A stretch of 64,000 nucleotides of DNA from CAWBJO01 sp963789175 (GTDB taxonomy: Bacteria; Pseudomonadota; Alphaproteobacteria; Rhizobiales; Aestuariivirgaceae), in NCBI GenBank assembly GCA_963789175.1, contig CAWBJO010000007.1:558001-622000 (forward strand), given 5' to 3'. Shown piece by piece: positions 17,887 through 26,717 of this stretch; within the stretch, counting starts at the first letter, position 1, and the number at the start of each line of letters is the position of its first letter. Under the pieces are notes generated by a model that was not told the DNA's origin, made no database searches, and saw only the letters and a list, made by a program, of their open reading frames with translations. The translations under genes were made by a program, and so were the position numbers.

Positions 17887-19428
17887 ATGGCGTCCGCCAA
17901 CAACGAAGTCGCCTTCGTCCGCACCGCCGATGCACCGGTGCTCCCGCCGCCGCCGAACGTCATCGGCGTCAACGGCTGGCTCCTGCAAAACCTGGTGTCG
18001 AGCTGGTGGGTGGCGCTGCTGGCCGGCCTGTTCGCGTTGCTCGCCGCGAACGATTGATCTGGGACATGATCAAATGGGGGATCATCGACAGCGTCTGGGT
18101 GGCGGAGAACCGGGAAGGATGCATCGCGCCGCTGGCCGAGGGCAAGCCGCTCGGCGCCTGCTGGGCCTATGTAAAGGCGAAGCTGCCGCAATGGATCTAC
18201 GGCATTCTATCCGATCGAGCTGCGCTGGCGGCCGGCGATCGTGTTCCTGCTGTTCTTCGCGCTGCTCGTTCCGCTGCTCATTCCGCGCGTCCCCTATAAG
18301 GGCCTCAATGCCGGGCTGTTGTTCGTCGCATTCCCGATCCTCAGCTTCTATCTCCTCTATGGAACGCCGATTCCCCATGCGGCGCTCGGCTTCGCCATAT
18401 GGCTGGTGAGCACGCTCTTCTGGTTCGTCGGCTCGCTCGTCGCGGCCATCGGCTTCATCTTCGACACGGTGCTCGCCTTCCTCAATGCCGGCTCGGCCTT
18501 CTCGACCGTGATGTCGTACGTCGCGTATCCGTTCCGGTGGATCTCGGAGGCGCTGGACGCACTTCTCGGCTTCGCGGCGGCGCGCCTCGGCATTCCCGGG
18601 GTCTTCTGGCTCGACTACCTGCTGACCTCGGCGCTGATCCTCGGGTTCCTGGCGGCGCGGCCGGCGGCGCAGACGCCGGGCTGGCGAGGAAGCCTCGTCA
18701 AGGGCGCGGTGACGATCGTCGCGATCGGAGTTTTCATCCGGCTGGTAAACATCGACGAGGGACTGACCGTCGTCGACACAGGAGAGTGGGGCGGCCTCCT
18801 GGTCACGATGATCGTCGCGGTGACGGGTATCGTGGCGTCGCTGCCGATCGGCATCATGCTCGCCCTCGGGCGTCGATCGAAGATGCCGGCCGTGCGGCTC
18901 CTGTCGGTCGCGTTCATCGAACTGGTGCGGGGCGTGCCTCTGATCACGGTGCTGTTCATGGCCTCGGTCATGCTGCCGCTCTTCCTGCCAGCCGGCACGA
19001 ACTTCAACAAGCTGCTGCGGGCGCTTGTCGGCGTGGCGCTGTTCTCATCCGCCTACATGGCGGAAGTCGTGCGCGGCGGCCTGCAGGCGATCCCGCGGGG
19101 ACAGTACGAGGCGGCGCAGGCGCTGGGGCTCACATACTGGAAAATGATGGTGCTGATCGTGTTGCCGCAGGCGCTGAGGATCGTCATTCCCGGCATCGTC
19201 AACAGCTTCATCAGCCTGTTCAAGGACACGACCCTCGTCTCCATCGTCGGCATCTTCGACCTGCTCGGCATCGTGCAGGTGGGATTCGTCGACCAGAAAT
19301 GGGTATCCGCCACCACGCCCGCCACCGGATATTTCGCGGTGGCGGCGATCTACTGGGCATTTTGCTTCAGCATGTCGCGCTACTCCCTCTACATGGAGCG
19401 GCGGCTCGCAACAGGATACAGACGCTAG
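17887..19428 (+). CDS. aapM: General amino-acid ABC transporter permease AapM (two compensating frameshifts)
   Basis: Second membrane subunit of the importer, starting 2 bp after aapQ. Frame 1 gives MASANNEVAFVRTADAPVLP up to LLAAN, then a TGA at 18055. Shifting by one at about 18051 (a C missing from AACCGA) continues LIWDMIKWGIIDSVWVAENR to PQWIYG. A second shift at about 18204 (one extra A) returns to the first frame with FYPIELRWRPAIVFLLFFAL and runs intact to 19428. The C-terminal half has the HisMQ core, EAA loop EAAQALGLTYWKMMVLIVLP and the end ERRLATGYRR. Two indels that restore the frame 150 bp later argue for sequence error rather than decay. Confidence 0.88.
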
Positions 19429-19437
19429 GTAAGCACG

Positions 19438-20208
19438 ATGGCAAAAGCAGCAGCGAAGAAAATGGACGTATCGGACGAGGTGGCGATCGAGATCACCGCC
19501 CTCAACAAGTGGTACGGCGACTTCCACGTGCTGCGCGACATCAGCCTCACCGTCTACAACGGCGAGCGGATCGTCATCTGCGGGCCGTCGGGGTCGGGGA
19601 AGTCGACGCTCATCCGGTGCATCAACCGGCTCGAGGAGCATCAGCAGGGGCGGATCGTGATCGACGGCACCGAGCTCACCAGCGACGTGCGGCGCGTCGA
19701 TGAGGTGCGCCGCGAGGTTGGCATGGTGTTCCAGCACTTCAACCTGTTCCCGCACCTGACCGTGATGGAGAACCTGACGCTGGCGCCGATCTGGGTGCGC
19801 CACATGCCCCGCGCCGAGGCTGAAGAGATCGCCACCCGCTACCTCAAGCGCGTGAAGATTCCCGAGCAGGCGAAGAAGTATCCGGGCCAGCTGTCCGGCG
19901 GCCAGCAGCAGCGCGTCGCCATCGCCCGCGCCCTGTGCATGAACCCGCGCATCATGCTGTTCGACGAGCCGACCTCGGCGCTCGATCCGGAAATGATCAA
20001 GGAAGTCCTGGAAGTCATGGTCGACCTCGCCGAGAGCGGCATGACCATGCTGTGCGTGACCCACGAAATGGGATTCGCCCGCCAGGTCGCCAATCGCGTG
20101 ATCTTCATGGACCAGGGCCAGATCGTCGAGCAGAACACGCCGGAGCTGTTCTTCTCCAAGCCGAAGAGCGAGCGCACCAAGCTGTTCCTGAGCCAGATCC
20201 TGCACTGA
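19438..20208 (+). CDS. aapP: General amino-acid ABC transporter ATP-binding protein
   Basis: 256-residue ATPase that drives AapQM. Walker A GPSGSGKST, Q-loop VFQHFNLFPHLTVMENL, signature LSGGQQQRVAIARAL, Walker B IMLFDEPTSALDP and the switch His in CVTHEMGFA are all intact. The sequence ends FLSQILH, the usual polar amino-acid transporter ATPase end. ATG at 19438, 9 bp after aapM. Last gene of the operon and without frameshift. Confidence 0.97.
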   Translation: MAKAAAKKMDVSDEVAIEITALNKWYGDFHVLRDISLTVYNGERIVICGPSGSGKSTLIRCINRLEEHQQGRIVIDGTELTSDVRRVDEVRREVGMVFQHFNLFPHLTVMENLTLAPIWVRHMPRAEAEEIATRYLKRVKIPEQAKKYPGQLSGGQQQRVAIARALCMNPRIMLFDEPTSALDPEMIKEVLEVMVDLAESGMTMLCVTHEMGFARQVANRVIFMDQGQIVEQNTPELFFSKPKSERTKLFLSQILH

Positions 20209-20211
20209 GCG

Positions 20212-20742
20212 TCAGGAAAGGGTGATCACCTTGTTCTCGCGGCCGCAAGGCGTGAAGCCGAGACGCTGGTAGAGGTGGAGCGCGGCTGGGCTGTCGAGGG
20301 TGCAGGTCTCGACGTGCACGCGTCGCGGCGCATGGCTCCAGCAGGTGGCGATGGCCTCGGCGAGCAGCCAGCGACCGATGCCGCGGCCGCGGAACTCGTC
20401 GACGAGGCCGAAGTATTTGAGCTCGACGTCGTCGGTGCGATGGTCGACCTCGTAGAAGCCGGCGGGCACGCCGCCGACATAGAGCACGAAGATGTCGGTG
20501 CCCCTGTCGTGGATGGCGGCGCGAAGCTCCGTGTCGCCGAGGGCCTTACGGTCGATCCAATGCAAGGAACGGCCGACGGTGTCGTAGAGATAGCGATAGA
20601 AATGCACCGGCGGGGTCTCGGCCTTGAGGAGCGTGAGCCTGACATTGGCAGGCGAAGGCACATGATTGCGGGGGTCGGCCGTCATCTCGAGGAAGGTGAC
20701 GACCGTTTCGACCCGGTTCGTCGGCCGCGGTTTCCTGGTCAC
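20212..20742 (-). CDS. GNAT-family N-acetyltransferase
   Basis: About 176 residues. The acetyl-CoA binding motif A is clear: DEFRGRGIGRWLLAEAI (Arg/Gln-x-x-Gly-x-Gly/Ala pattern), followed by the motif B-like HLYQRLGFTPCGRENKV. The preceding strand is DDVELKYFGLVD. Substrate unknown. The GTG at 20742 was chosen because it overlaps the sseA stop as GTGA, the usual coupled arrangement; a longer frame to 20796 would lie inside sseA. Last gene of the cysK-alaX-sseA operon; its role with sulfur metabolism is not evident. Confidence 0.85.
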   Translation of the reverse strand: MTRKPRPTNRVETVVTFLEMTADPRNHVPSPANVRLTLLKAETPPVHFYRYLYDTVGRSLHWIDRKALGDTELRAAIHDRGTDIFVLYVGGVPAGFYEVDHRTDDVELKYFGLVDEFRGRGIGRWLLAEAIATCWSHAPRRVHVETCTLDSPAALHLYQRLGFTPCGRENKVITLS

Positions 20743-21590
20743 GGCTCGGTGCCCGTCTTCAAGGGCAGCTCGGCGCGCGAGCCCCATTCCGCCCATGAGC
20801 CGTCATAAACCGAGTGGTCGTGGCTGCCGATGGCCGCGAGGGCGAGATCGACGATCGCCGCCGTGACGCCGGAGCCGCAATAGGCCACGATGGGCTTCGC
20901 CGGATCGATGCCGCTTTGGCGAAACACGTCCGCCAGCATGTCCGGCGACTTCATGGTGCCGTCGGGGTTGACGAGACGTCCGAAGGGAACGTTGCGGGCT
21001 CCGGGAACGTGTCCCGACCGCACGCCGACCCGCGGCTCCGGCTCGATGCCGGCGAACCGTCCGGGCGAACGGGCATCGGCGATCTGAACGGCGCCGCGCC
21101 GGGAAATCTCGGCGACCTCGCCGCTGTCGCGCACCAGCATGGACTGGACGCGCGCCGTGAAGTGGCGTTCCTGCGGCTGGGTCGGCTCGCCCGACTCGAC
21201 CGGGCGTCCTTCCTGCCGCCACTTCAGGAATCCGCCGTCGAGAACGGCGACGTCGTCCTTGCCGAAGACGCGGAAGGTCCACCAGGCGCGCGGCGCCGAA
21301 TAGATGCCGTAGGTATCGTAGACGACGACCTTCTTGCCATCGCCGACCCCCATCCGTCGCATGCGCGAGGAAAACTTCTCCGCAGCCGGCAACATGTGGG
21401 GGTAGGGGCTCGAGGAGTCGGAGATGTCGTCGATGTCGAAGAAGCGGGCACCCGGGATGTGGGCCTCCAGGAACTCGGCGCGGGCGTTGCGGCCCGACGT
21501 CGGCAGATGCCAGGTGGCGTCGAGAACGACGATATCGGGCGCCGACAGCCGATCGGCAAGCCACGCGGTCGAAACCAGATGGTCGCTCAC
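20739..21590 (-). CDS. sseA: 3-Mercaptopyruvate sulfurtransferase
   Basis: Two-domain rhodanese-like enzyme, 283 residues. It transfers sulfur from 3-mercaptopyruvate to thiols or cyanide. The N-terminal inactive rhodanese domain begins LVSTAWLADRL and has VVVYDTYGIYSAPRAWWTFR. The C-terminal domain contains the catalytic-cysteine loop VAYCGSGVTAAI, the CGSGVT form that separates mercaptopyruvate from thiosulfate sulfurtransferases. The GTG at 21590 (SDHLVSTAWL) lies 11 bp after the alaX stop. Upstream open frame to 22007 lies antisense or out of frame in alaX. Confidence 0.94.
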   Translation of the reverse strand: MSDHLVSTAWLADRLSAPDIVVLDATWHLPTSGRNARAEFLEAHIPGARFFDIDDISDSSSPYPHMLPAAEKFSSRMRRMGVGDGKKVVVYDTYGIYSAPRAWWTFRVFGKDDVAVLDGGFLKWRQEGRPVESGEPTQPQERHFTARVQSMLVRDSGEVAEISRRGAVQIADARSPGRFAGIEPEPRVGVRSGHVPGARNVPFGRLVNPDGTMKSPDMLADVFRQSGIDPAKPIVAYCGSGVTAAIVDLALAAIGSHDHSVYDGSWAEWGSRAELPLKTGTEP

Positions 21591-21601
21591 GCTCCCTCCC
21601 T

Positions 21602-22334
21602 CTAGGCGGACGCCGGAACGAGCGTCACGCGAATGCGGCGGTTCTGCTTGCCCTTGCTTTCCAGCCGTCCGACGGTGACCGGGCCGATCTCGCCGGTGGC
21701 ACGCACATGGGTGCCGCCGCAGGGCTGAAGATCGATCTCGCCGTCCGGGCCGATGGCGACGAGCCGGACGCGGCCGGAGCCCATTGGCGGCTTCACGGCC
21801 ATGGTGCGCACGAGCTCCGGCTTGCTCGCGAGCTCGGCGTCGGTGATGTAGCGCGTCGCGACGGGATGGTTCTCGCGGATGAGCCGGTTGAGCTCGGCCT
21901 CGATGGTCTCGCGATGGACGGCGCCCGGATCGGGAATGTCGAAATCCAAGCGGCCGCCGTCGGCGGCGATCTGCCCGCCGGTGACGGGAAATTTCACCAG
22001 CGAGCACAGGAGATGGAGCGCGGTATGGGCGCGCATGTGAGCATGGCGCGTGTTCCAGTCGAGCACCGCACGTGCCGCCATGCCGGGGCGCAGCTGTGCC
22101 TGGGCCTCGGCCGGCACGTGAATGACCTCCGCCTTGCCGTCGTCATAGACGGCGGTGGCGATGGCGATGTCGCCGGCCTCGCCGGTGAGGCGTCCGCGGT
22201 CGCCCGGCTGGCCGCCAGAGGTGGCATAGAAGACCGTTCGGTCGAGAACGATGCCGCCACTGCTCGTTGACGGCGACGATGCGGGCGTCGCATTCGGCGG
22301 CATAGGAATCGTCGCGAAACAGGAACTCGGTCAT
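21602..22334 (-). CDS. alaX: Alanyl-tRNA editing protein AlaX (one frameshift)
   Basis: Free-standing homologue of the AlaRS editing domain that hydrolyses Ser-tRNA(Ala) or Gly-tRNA(Ala). The ATG at 22334 gives MTEFLFRDDSYAAECDARIV and AVNE, then the frame breaks at about 22258-22261, where one base too many is present. The next frame continues GGIVLDRTVFYATSGGQPGD, the AlaX signature. The zinc-ligand sites HMRAHTALHLL (HxxxH) and QPCGGTHV (CxxxH) follow, to the stop at 21602. About 243 residues when repaired, normal for AlaX-M. The start overlaps the cysK stop (TGATG). Both halves are convincing, so the gene is real and only the frame is in doubt. Confidence 0.88.
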
Positions 22335-23383
22335 CAGGCTTTCACCGCTTCTTCGAAAACCGTCGGCAGGGGGCGACCGGGCTCGGTGAGCCACCGCGGA
22401 ACAGGGAGGTTCTTGGCGCGCAGGAATTCGGGATTGAACAGCTTGGACTGGTAGCGGGTGCCATAGTCGCACAGCATGGTCACGATGGTGTGGCCGGGTC
22501 CGAGGGCGCGGGCGAAACGGATGGCGGCGGCGATGTTGATGCCGGTCGAACCTCCGAGGCATAGGCCTTCGTCGACGACGAGATCGAAGACGATGGGCAA
22601 GGCTTCCTCGTCGGGAATCTGGTAGGCCTCGTCGACCACGGCGCCTTCGAGGTTCGCGGTGATGCGGCCCTGGCCGATGCCCTCGGTAATCGAGGAGCCT
22701 TCCGCCTTGAGGACGCCCGTCTTGTAGTAGCCGTAGAGTGCGGCTCCGAGGGGATCGGCGAGCACGATCTTGACGTCCTTGTTGCGAGCCTTGAGGCCGG
22801 CGCCGACGCCGGCGATGGTGCCGCCGGAGCCGACGGCGCTCACGAAGGCGTCGACGGTTCCCTGGGTCTCATCCCAGATCTCCGGCGCCGTCGTCCGGAT
22901 GTGGGCTTCGCGGTTGGCGACATTGTCGAACTGGTTGGCCCAGACTGCGCCGCCGTCGAGCTCGCGGTCGAGCCGCTCGGCGAGACGGCCGGAGTATTTC
23001 ACGTAGTTGTTCGGGTTCCTGTAGGCAACGGCAGGCACCTCGACGAGCTCGGCGCCGAGAGCGCGGATCGCGTCCTTCTTCTCCTGCGACTGAGTATCGG
23101 GAATGACGATGACGGTGCGAAACCCCATGGCATTGGCCACGATGGCGAGCCCGATGCCGGTGTTCCCCGCGGTGCCCTCGACGATGGTGCCGCCGCGACG
23201 CAGCTTTCCCCGGGCGACGGCGTCCTTGATGATGAACAGTGCGGCCCGATCCTTCACCGACTGGCCGGGATTCATGAACTCGGCCTTGCCCAGGATCGTG
23301 CAGCCGGTGATTTCCGAGGCCTTGCGGAGCTTGATGAGCGGTGTGTTGCCGATTGCGGCAACCACGTCGTTTTTGATGTTCAT
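22334..23383 (-). CDS. cysK: Cysteine synthase (O-acetylserine sulfhydrylase family)
   Basis: PLP enzyme making cysteine from O-acetylserine and sulfide. The 349-residue protein starts MNIKNDVVAAIGNTPLIKL. It has the PLP-lysine region NPGQSVKDRAALFI, the substrate loop EGTAGNTGIGLAI (TSGNTG type, here TAGNTG), the cofactor-phosphate loop GSGGTIAGVG and GGSTGINIAAAIRFA. About 20-30 residues longer than E. coli CysK at the C-terminus, like rhizobial cysteine synthase A. The ATG at 23383 was chosen over 23443 by homology. First gene of the leftward operon cysK-alaX-sseA-acetyltransferase, a sulfur/cysteine theme. Confidence 0.95.
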   Translation of the reverse strand: MNIKNDVVAAIGNTPLIKLRKASEITGCTILGKAEFMNPGQSVKDRAALFIIKDAVARGKLRRGGTIVEGTAGNTGIGLAIVANAMGFRTVIVIPDTQSQEKKDAIRALGAELVEVPAVAYRNPNNYVKYSGRLAERLDRELDGGAVWANQFDNVANREAHIRTTAPEIWDETQGTVDAFVSAVGSGGTIAGVGAGLKARNKDVKIVLADPLGAALYGYYKTGVLKAEGSSITEGIGQGRITANLEGAVVDEAYQIPDEEALPIVFDLVVDEGLCLGGSTGINIAAAIRFARALGPGHTIVTMLCDYGTRYQSKLFNPEFLRAKNLPVPRWLTEPGRPLPTVFEEAVKA

Positions 23384-23670
23384 CCGCTCACTCGGGGGGT
23401 TCGAGGGCCCAGGGGTTAACGCGAACGGTACTTGGGAGGGCATCGGCGATCAAGCGTCCCAAAACGGCTCGTCGTTTGCCGAATCTTACCACTCCTGAAG
23501 GGGTTGTCGCGGCAATGCCCACAATTGCGCGACCGCCGTTCACCACTTCTTCACGAAGCGGCGAAATGGCTCAAATTTTAGCTTTGCATCAAAGCGGGAG
23601 GAAACAACGACGGAGCATTGTCGTTGCCGGTGCGACCGCAATTCTCTAGTGAAGGTCGTGGGAGACAAAC

Positions 23671-24189
23671 ATGAATCCGATCCAGAAGACCTACGTTGAG
23701 CCCGTCGAGACGGAGGCCCCGGTCTGGCGTCCGGCCCTTCACGCCACCCCGCCCGCCATGCGCCTCATCGTCGTCTCGGGCGCCGATGCGGTGGAGTGGA
23801 CGATGGTCGGCGTGCGCGCCGTGAGCAACGGCCGCTGCCCGGCGTTCGGCGAAGGCGTCGAGCTCGGCATGAACCTCATCAAGAGCGAGCTCCTGCTGCC
23901 GCTCAGCCGCGAGCTCACCGTCCAGGAGATCACGCGCTGCTTCGCCTCCGCAACCGTCAACAGGCGGAACGCCAAGCTCAGCCGCATCCTCTATCTCGTG
24001 CGCACCTATCCCGGCGCGCCGCTTCTCCACAAGGGCCTGCGCTTCGTCGCGGCGGCGCTGTGGGCGGCGTATGCTTCGCTCGGCGTCGAGGGCGAGGAAG
24101 GCCAACTGCAGAGCACCAGGATCAATGCGGCCGGCGATGCCGTCTGGAAGACGCTCGGCTGGAAGACCGAAGCCCCGAAGGGCGAGTAG
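23671..24189 (+). CDS. Conserved hypothetical protein, 172 aa
   Basis: Not assigned to a known function. 172 residues, soluble, rich in Ala/Arg, no signal peptide. It contains a helix-turn-helix-like stretch (RELTVQEITRCFASATVNRR) and a hydrophobic helix GLRFVAAALWAAYASLG. The ending INAAGDAVWKTLGWKTEA is distinctive. ATG 23671 follows GGGAGACAAAC. The upstream 287 bp up to cysK probably contains divergent promoters. Confidence 0.7.
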   Translation: MNPIQKTYVEPVETEAPVWRPALHATPPAMRLIVVSGADAVEWTMVGVRAVSNGRCPAFGEGVELGMNLIKSELLLPLSRELTVQEITRCFASATVNRRNAKLSRILYLVRTYPGAPLLHKGLRFVAAALWAAYASLGVEGEEGQLQSTRINAAGDAVWKTLGWKTEAPKGE

Positions 24190-24244
24190 CCGTCCCACCA
24201 AATCCCATTTGCGAATTCTCGGCGCGGGCGTCAGGCTCGCGCCG

Positions 24245-24802
24245 ATGGTCGTTCTGGAAACACCCCGCCTCGTCTTCCGCCACTTCGCGGCGGCGGACCT
24301 TCCCGCGCTTGCGGCTCTCTATGCGGATCGCGACGTGCGCCGCTACTTTCCCGAAGGAACGCTGAGCCTTGCCGAGACCGAGGCGGAACTCGACTGGCAC
24401 CTCGCAAGGGCGCGCGCCGGCGACAGGCTCGGCCTATGGGCAGTCGTCGACCGCCGGTCGGGCGTGCTGGTGGGGCGTTGCGGCCTCATCGCCTGGACGA
24501 TCGAGGGACGCCCGGAGGTCGAGGTCGCCTATCTGATCGGCAAGGACCATTGGAGGCAGGGTCTCGGCACCGAGGCGGCTTGCGCGCTGGTGCGGCACGG
24601 TTTCGATGCCAGCGGCTTCGACCGCCTCATCGCCCTCATCGACGAGGACAACGCCGCGTCACGGCGCACGGCCGCGAAGGCAGGATTCCGGTTCGAGCGG
24701 TCAGTCGAGGTCGAAGGATCGCCGGCCGAACTCCATTCCATAGAGAAGCCGTCGCGCGGTCAAGACGGCGCGAGGGGCCGCAAACACCAGACGGAAGCCT
24801 AA
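24245..24802 (+). CDS. RimJ/RimL-type GNAT acetyltransferase
   Basis: 185 residues. It starts LETPRLVFRHFAAADLPAL, the classical opening of RimJ/RimL-like acetyltransferases. The acetyl-CoA site is GKDHWRQGLGTEAACALVRHG, and the C-terminal part is IALIDEDNAASRRTAAKAGF. Probable substrate is a protein N-terminus or a small molecule; not determinable here. ATG 24245; a longer frame begins at 24071 inside the previous gene and lacks similarity. Confidence 0.9.
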   Translation: MVVLETPRLVFRHFAAADLPALAALYADRDVRRYFPEGTLSLAETEAELDWHLARARAGDRLGLWAVVDRRSGVLVGRCGLIAWTIEGRPEVEVAYLIGKDHWRQGLGTEAACALVRHGFDASGFDRLIALIDEDNAASRRTAAKAGFRFERSVEVEGSPAELHSIEKPSRGQDGARGRKHQTEA

Positions 24803-24819
24803 ATTGCGCCCAAGCCCGG

Positions 24820-25314
24820 TCAGGCCGCCGCCGCTTCGCGATTGAGCTTGCCTTCGGCGATCTGGGAGAGGAGCCGATCGGCATTCTTCTCTTCATCCAG
24901 GGTTTCCTGGAGCAGGTTGGCGGCTTCGGTCATGCCGAGCTCCTGCGCCCAAGCCACCATCGTGCCGTAGCGCGCGATCTCGTAATGCTCGACGGCCTGT
25001 GCCGCGGCGAGCATTCCGGCGTCGAGGGTGTCGTCGTTGTCGGCCTCCTGCATCAATTCCTTGCCTTCCTCGAGCAGCCCGTCCATGGCCGGACATTTCT
25101 TGCCGCGCGGCGTCGCCTCGCAGGCGGCGAAGATCTGCTCGAGACGGGTCACCTGGTTCTCGGTCTCGCGCAGATGACTCTCGATCGCCTGGGCCAATTC
25201 GGGCGAACTTGCCTTCTTCGCCATCTTGGGCAGGTTCTGAACGAGTTTCTTCTCCGCGTAATAGAGATCCTTCAGACCGTGCATGAACAGATCGTCCATA
25301 GATTTTAGGCTCAT
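24820..25314 (-). CDS. DUF892 (YciE/YciF-like) ferritin-like protein
   Basis: 164-residue four-helix, ferritin-like protein of the YciE/YciF family, induced by stress in other bacteria; enzymatic role unproven. It begins MDDLFMHGLKDLYYAEKKLV, with the Glu-x-x-x-His type metal-ligand pattern recurring (ESHLRET, AAAQAVEHYEIARYG, DEEKNADRLL). Length and spacing are normal. ATG 25314 is preceded by AGGAGAAGG. The gene is convergent with the acetyltransferase. Confidence 0.93.
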   Translation of the reverse strand: MSLKSMDDLFMHGLKDLYYAEKKLVQNLPKMAKKASSPELAQAIESHLRETENQVTRLEQIFAACEATPRGKKCPAMDGLLEEGKELMQEADNDDTLDAGMLAAAQAVEHYEIARYGTMVAWAQELGMTEAANLLQETLDEEKNADRLLSQIAEGKLNREAAAA

Positions 25315-25427
25315 GACCTTCTCCTTCGTGGGTGGTGGCTTGGTGGAATCACCCGACCAACGTCAGGAGGGCTAATCCGTTCCAGAGCTTCCGGACGGAA
25401 GCGGACGTACGCTCCGTCGCGCGGGGC

Positions 25428-25463
25428 AAAAAACAATCGGGGCGACCCTTGGATCGCCCCGAT
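25428..25463 (-). terminator. Rho-independent terminator downstream of the EF-hand gene
   Basis: Perfect 10-bp stem ATCGGGGCGA (25436-25445) / TCGCCCCGAT (25454-25463) with an 8-nt loop. Read on the minus strand it is followed by a TTGTTTTTT tract (25428-25435). It lies 25 bp past the stop of the leftward gene ending at 25488. Confidence 0.9.
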
Positions 25464-25487
25464 CGCCAGCCTAAAAATTGGCTTGAA

Positions 25488-25754
25488 CTACTGCGGCATG
25501 TCCTTGAACGCATCCTTCATACAGGCATCGTGGAACTGCTCCTTCGTCAGGATCAGCGTCGTCTCGTTCATGCTGCCGCCGGACTTCACGTAGGCATCCT
25601 TGTAGGTGTTGATCTCGGTGCCGCCCACGGTTCCGTCGCCATTGGCGTCAGCCTTGGTGAAGAGCGCCTGACAGCTCGCATCGTCCGCCGCAAAGACCGG
25701 CGTCGCAACGACGAGGCCGAGCAGAAGGGCGGATGGAATGATCAACGATTTCAT
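25488..25754 (-). CDS. Small exported EF-hand protein
   Basis: 88 residues. Signal peptide KSLIIPSALLLGLVVATPVFA with cleavage after AFA/AA at about residue 22. The mature part carries one EF-hand calcium loop, DANGDGTVGGTE (Asp-x-Asn-x-Asp-Gly-x-x-x-x-x-Glu), in helix-loop-helix context. Two Cys (SCQALF and DACMKD) may form a disulphide. Probable periplasmic calcium-binding protein; partner unknown. The ATG at 25754 is chosen because it begins the signal peptide; the frame is open to 25796. A strong terminator follows. Confidence 0.85.
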   Translation of the reverse strand: MKSLIIPSALLLGLVVATPVFAADDASCQALFTKADANGDGTVGGTEINTYKDAYVKSGGSMNETTLILTKEQFHDACMKDAFKDMPQ

Positions 25755-25928
25755 TGTGCTTTCCTTTCGATTGTGGAATCCAACATCGATCCCCAATGGG
25801 GGAACACATAGTCACGGCCATGGTTCCCGCATTTGGGCGCTGAGTTTTGCAGCGCAACATCGGTCACGGGAAGTGAAGTGACGCATGGGGAACGTTTGGG
25901 CGCCGACATCGATCGGCGTGGCTTTCGC

Positions 25929-26435
25929 TCAAATCCTGCGGCTGTCGTAAGCCCAGTGAGCAAAGCCTGGCGTTGCCGGCGGCGACAGTCGAAATCGCCC
26001 GGATCGCAGTTGCGGCGAAGCTGCGCGACGTGCCGGCGGACCGCCCTCCAGCGCGCGATCTGGCGACGGTCTTCGTCGGGCAGGCGACGCCCCATGTAGT
26101 AGCGGCAGTACCACGGAAACCAGCCCCGCGGATCATCGGGATGGATCCAGCCCTTGCGGCGCCATTCGGAGAGCGGCTGGCTCGCATCGACACCGAAATA
26201 GTTGCAGGCCGGATCGCGATGGGCCGAGAGCTTCGCCTTCGCAAACCAGCTATCGGGAAACTCCTTGCGCGCGTCGGTCATGTACTTGCCCCCGAAAGAC
26301 GCCGAGCTCCAGCATCTGCTTCGGGGTGAGGTGGGGGCTGAAACCCTCCGCGAATCCCCGGCCGACCGCGGCCGTGCGCTCGTACCGATAGCCGCGTTGC
26401 ATGCGATCGTTCACGACTACGAGCTTCTTCTTCAC
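25929..26435 (-). CDS. Conserved hypothetical protein of alphaproteobacteria (two frameshifts)
   Basis: A conserved small protein reads through three frames. 26435-26290: GTG, then KKKLVVVNDRMQRGYRYER and LTPKQMLELGVFRG. 26285-25960: KYMTDARKEFPDSWF, NYFGVDASQPLSEWRRKGWI and HPDDPRGWFPWYCRYYMGRR. 25958-25929: HWAYDSRRI then stop. One G too many at about 26288 (GGGGG) and one C missing at about 25958 explain both breaks. About 168 residues when repaired. Rich in aromatic and basic residues, no signal. Function unknown; the family is widespread in the order from memory, which should be confirmed by search. Without repair the middle part would read on to 25751, antisense into the next gene. Confidence 0.75.
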
Positions 26436-26475
26436 TCGGGAATCCGGAACAGGCTGGTGGAACCAAATGGGGCGG

Positions 26476-26544
26476 CCACCGATTCTCGCCAGCGAGAATT
26501 GGTGGGTCCAGCCGGTACGCATACTGGAGACTCCGGCTGGACCC
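26476..26544. repeat. Two overlapping inverted repeats
   Basis: Repeat 1: 14-bp arms 26476-26489 / 26492-26505, 2-nt spacer, one G-T mismatch. Repeat 2: perfect 12-bp arms GGGTCCAGCCGG (26504-26515) / CCGGCTGGACCC (26533-26544), 17-nt loop. They share two bases, so the structures may be mutually exclusive. They lie in the upstream region of the leftward gene ending at 25929 and downstream of the binding-protein gene ending at 26718. Confidence 0.7.
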
Positions 26545-26717
26545 GGTGACGCCAAAGCCTGGAGGCCCGGCATCACTGTCGAAAAAGTCGATTGACGGCG
26601 AGTCAAACTCGACGGGTGCCGGTAGGTTCCGCAGACGCCGCTTCGGCTATATGAAAGCACAGAGATGACAGCCTTATCAACGTCCTGCGGCGGGGGCGGG
26701 GACACCCTTCTATACGG

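Noticed and set aside
25751..26281. 176-aa ORF as a separate gene
   Set aside because: Its first two thirds are the middle of a conserved protein; the rest is an out-of-frame extension antisense into the EF-hand gene's upstream region.
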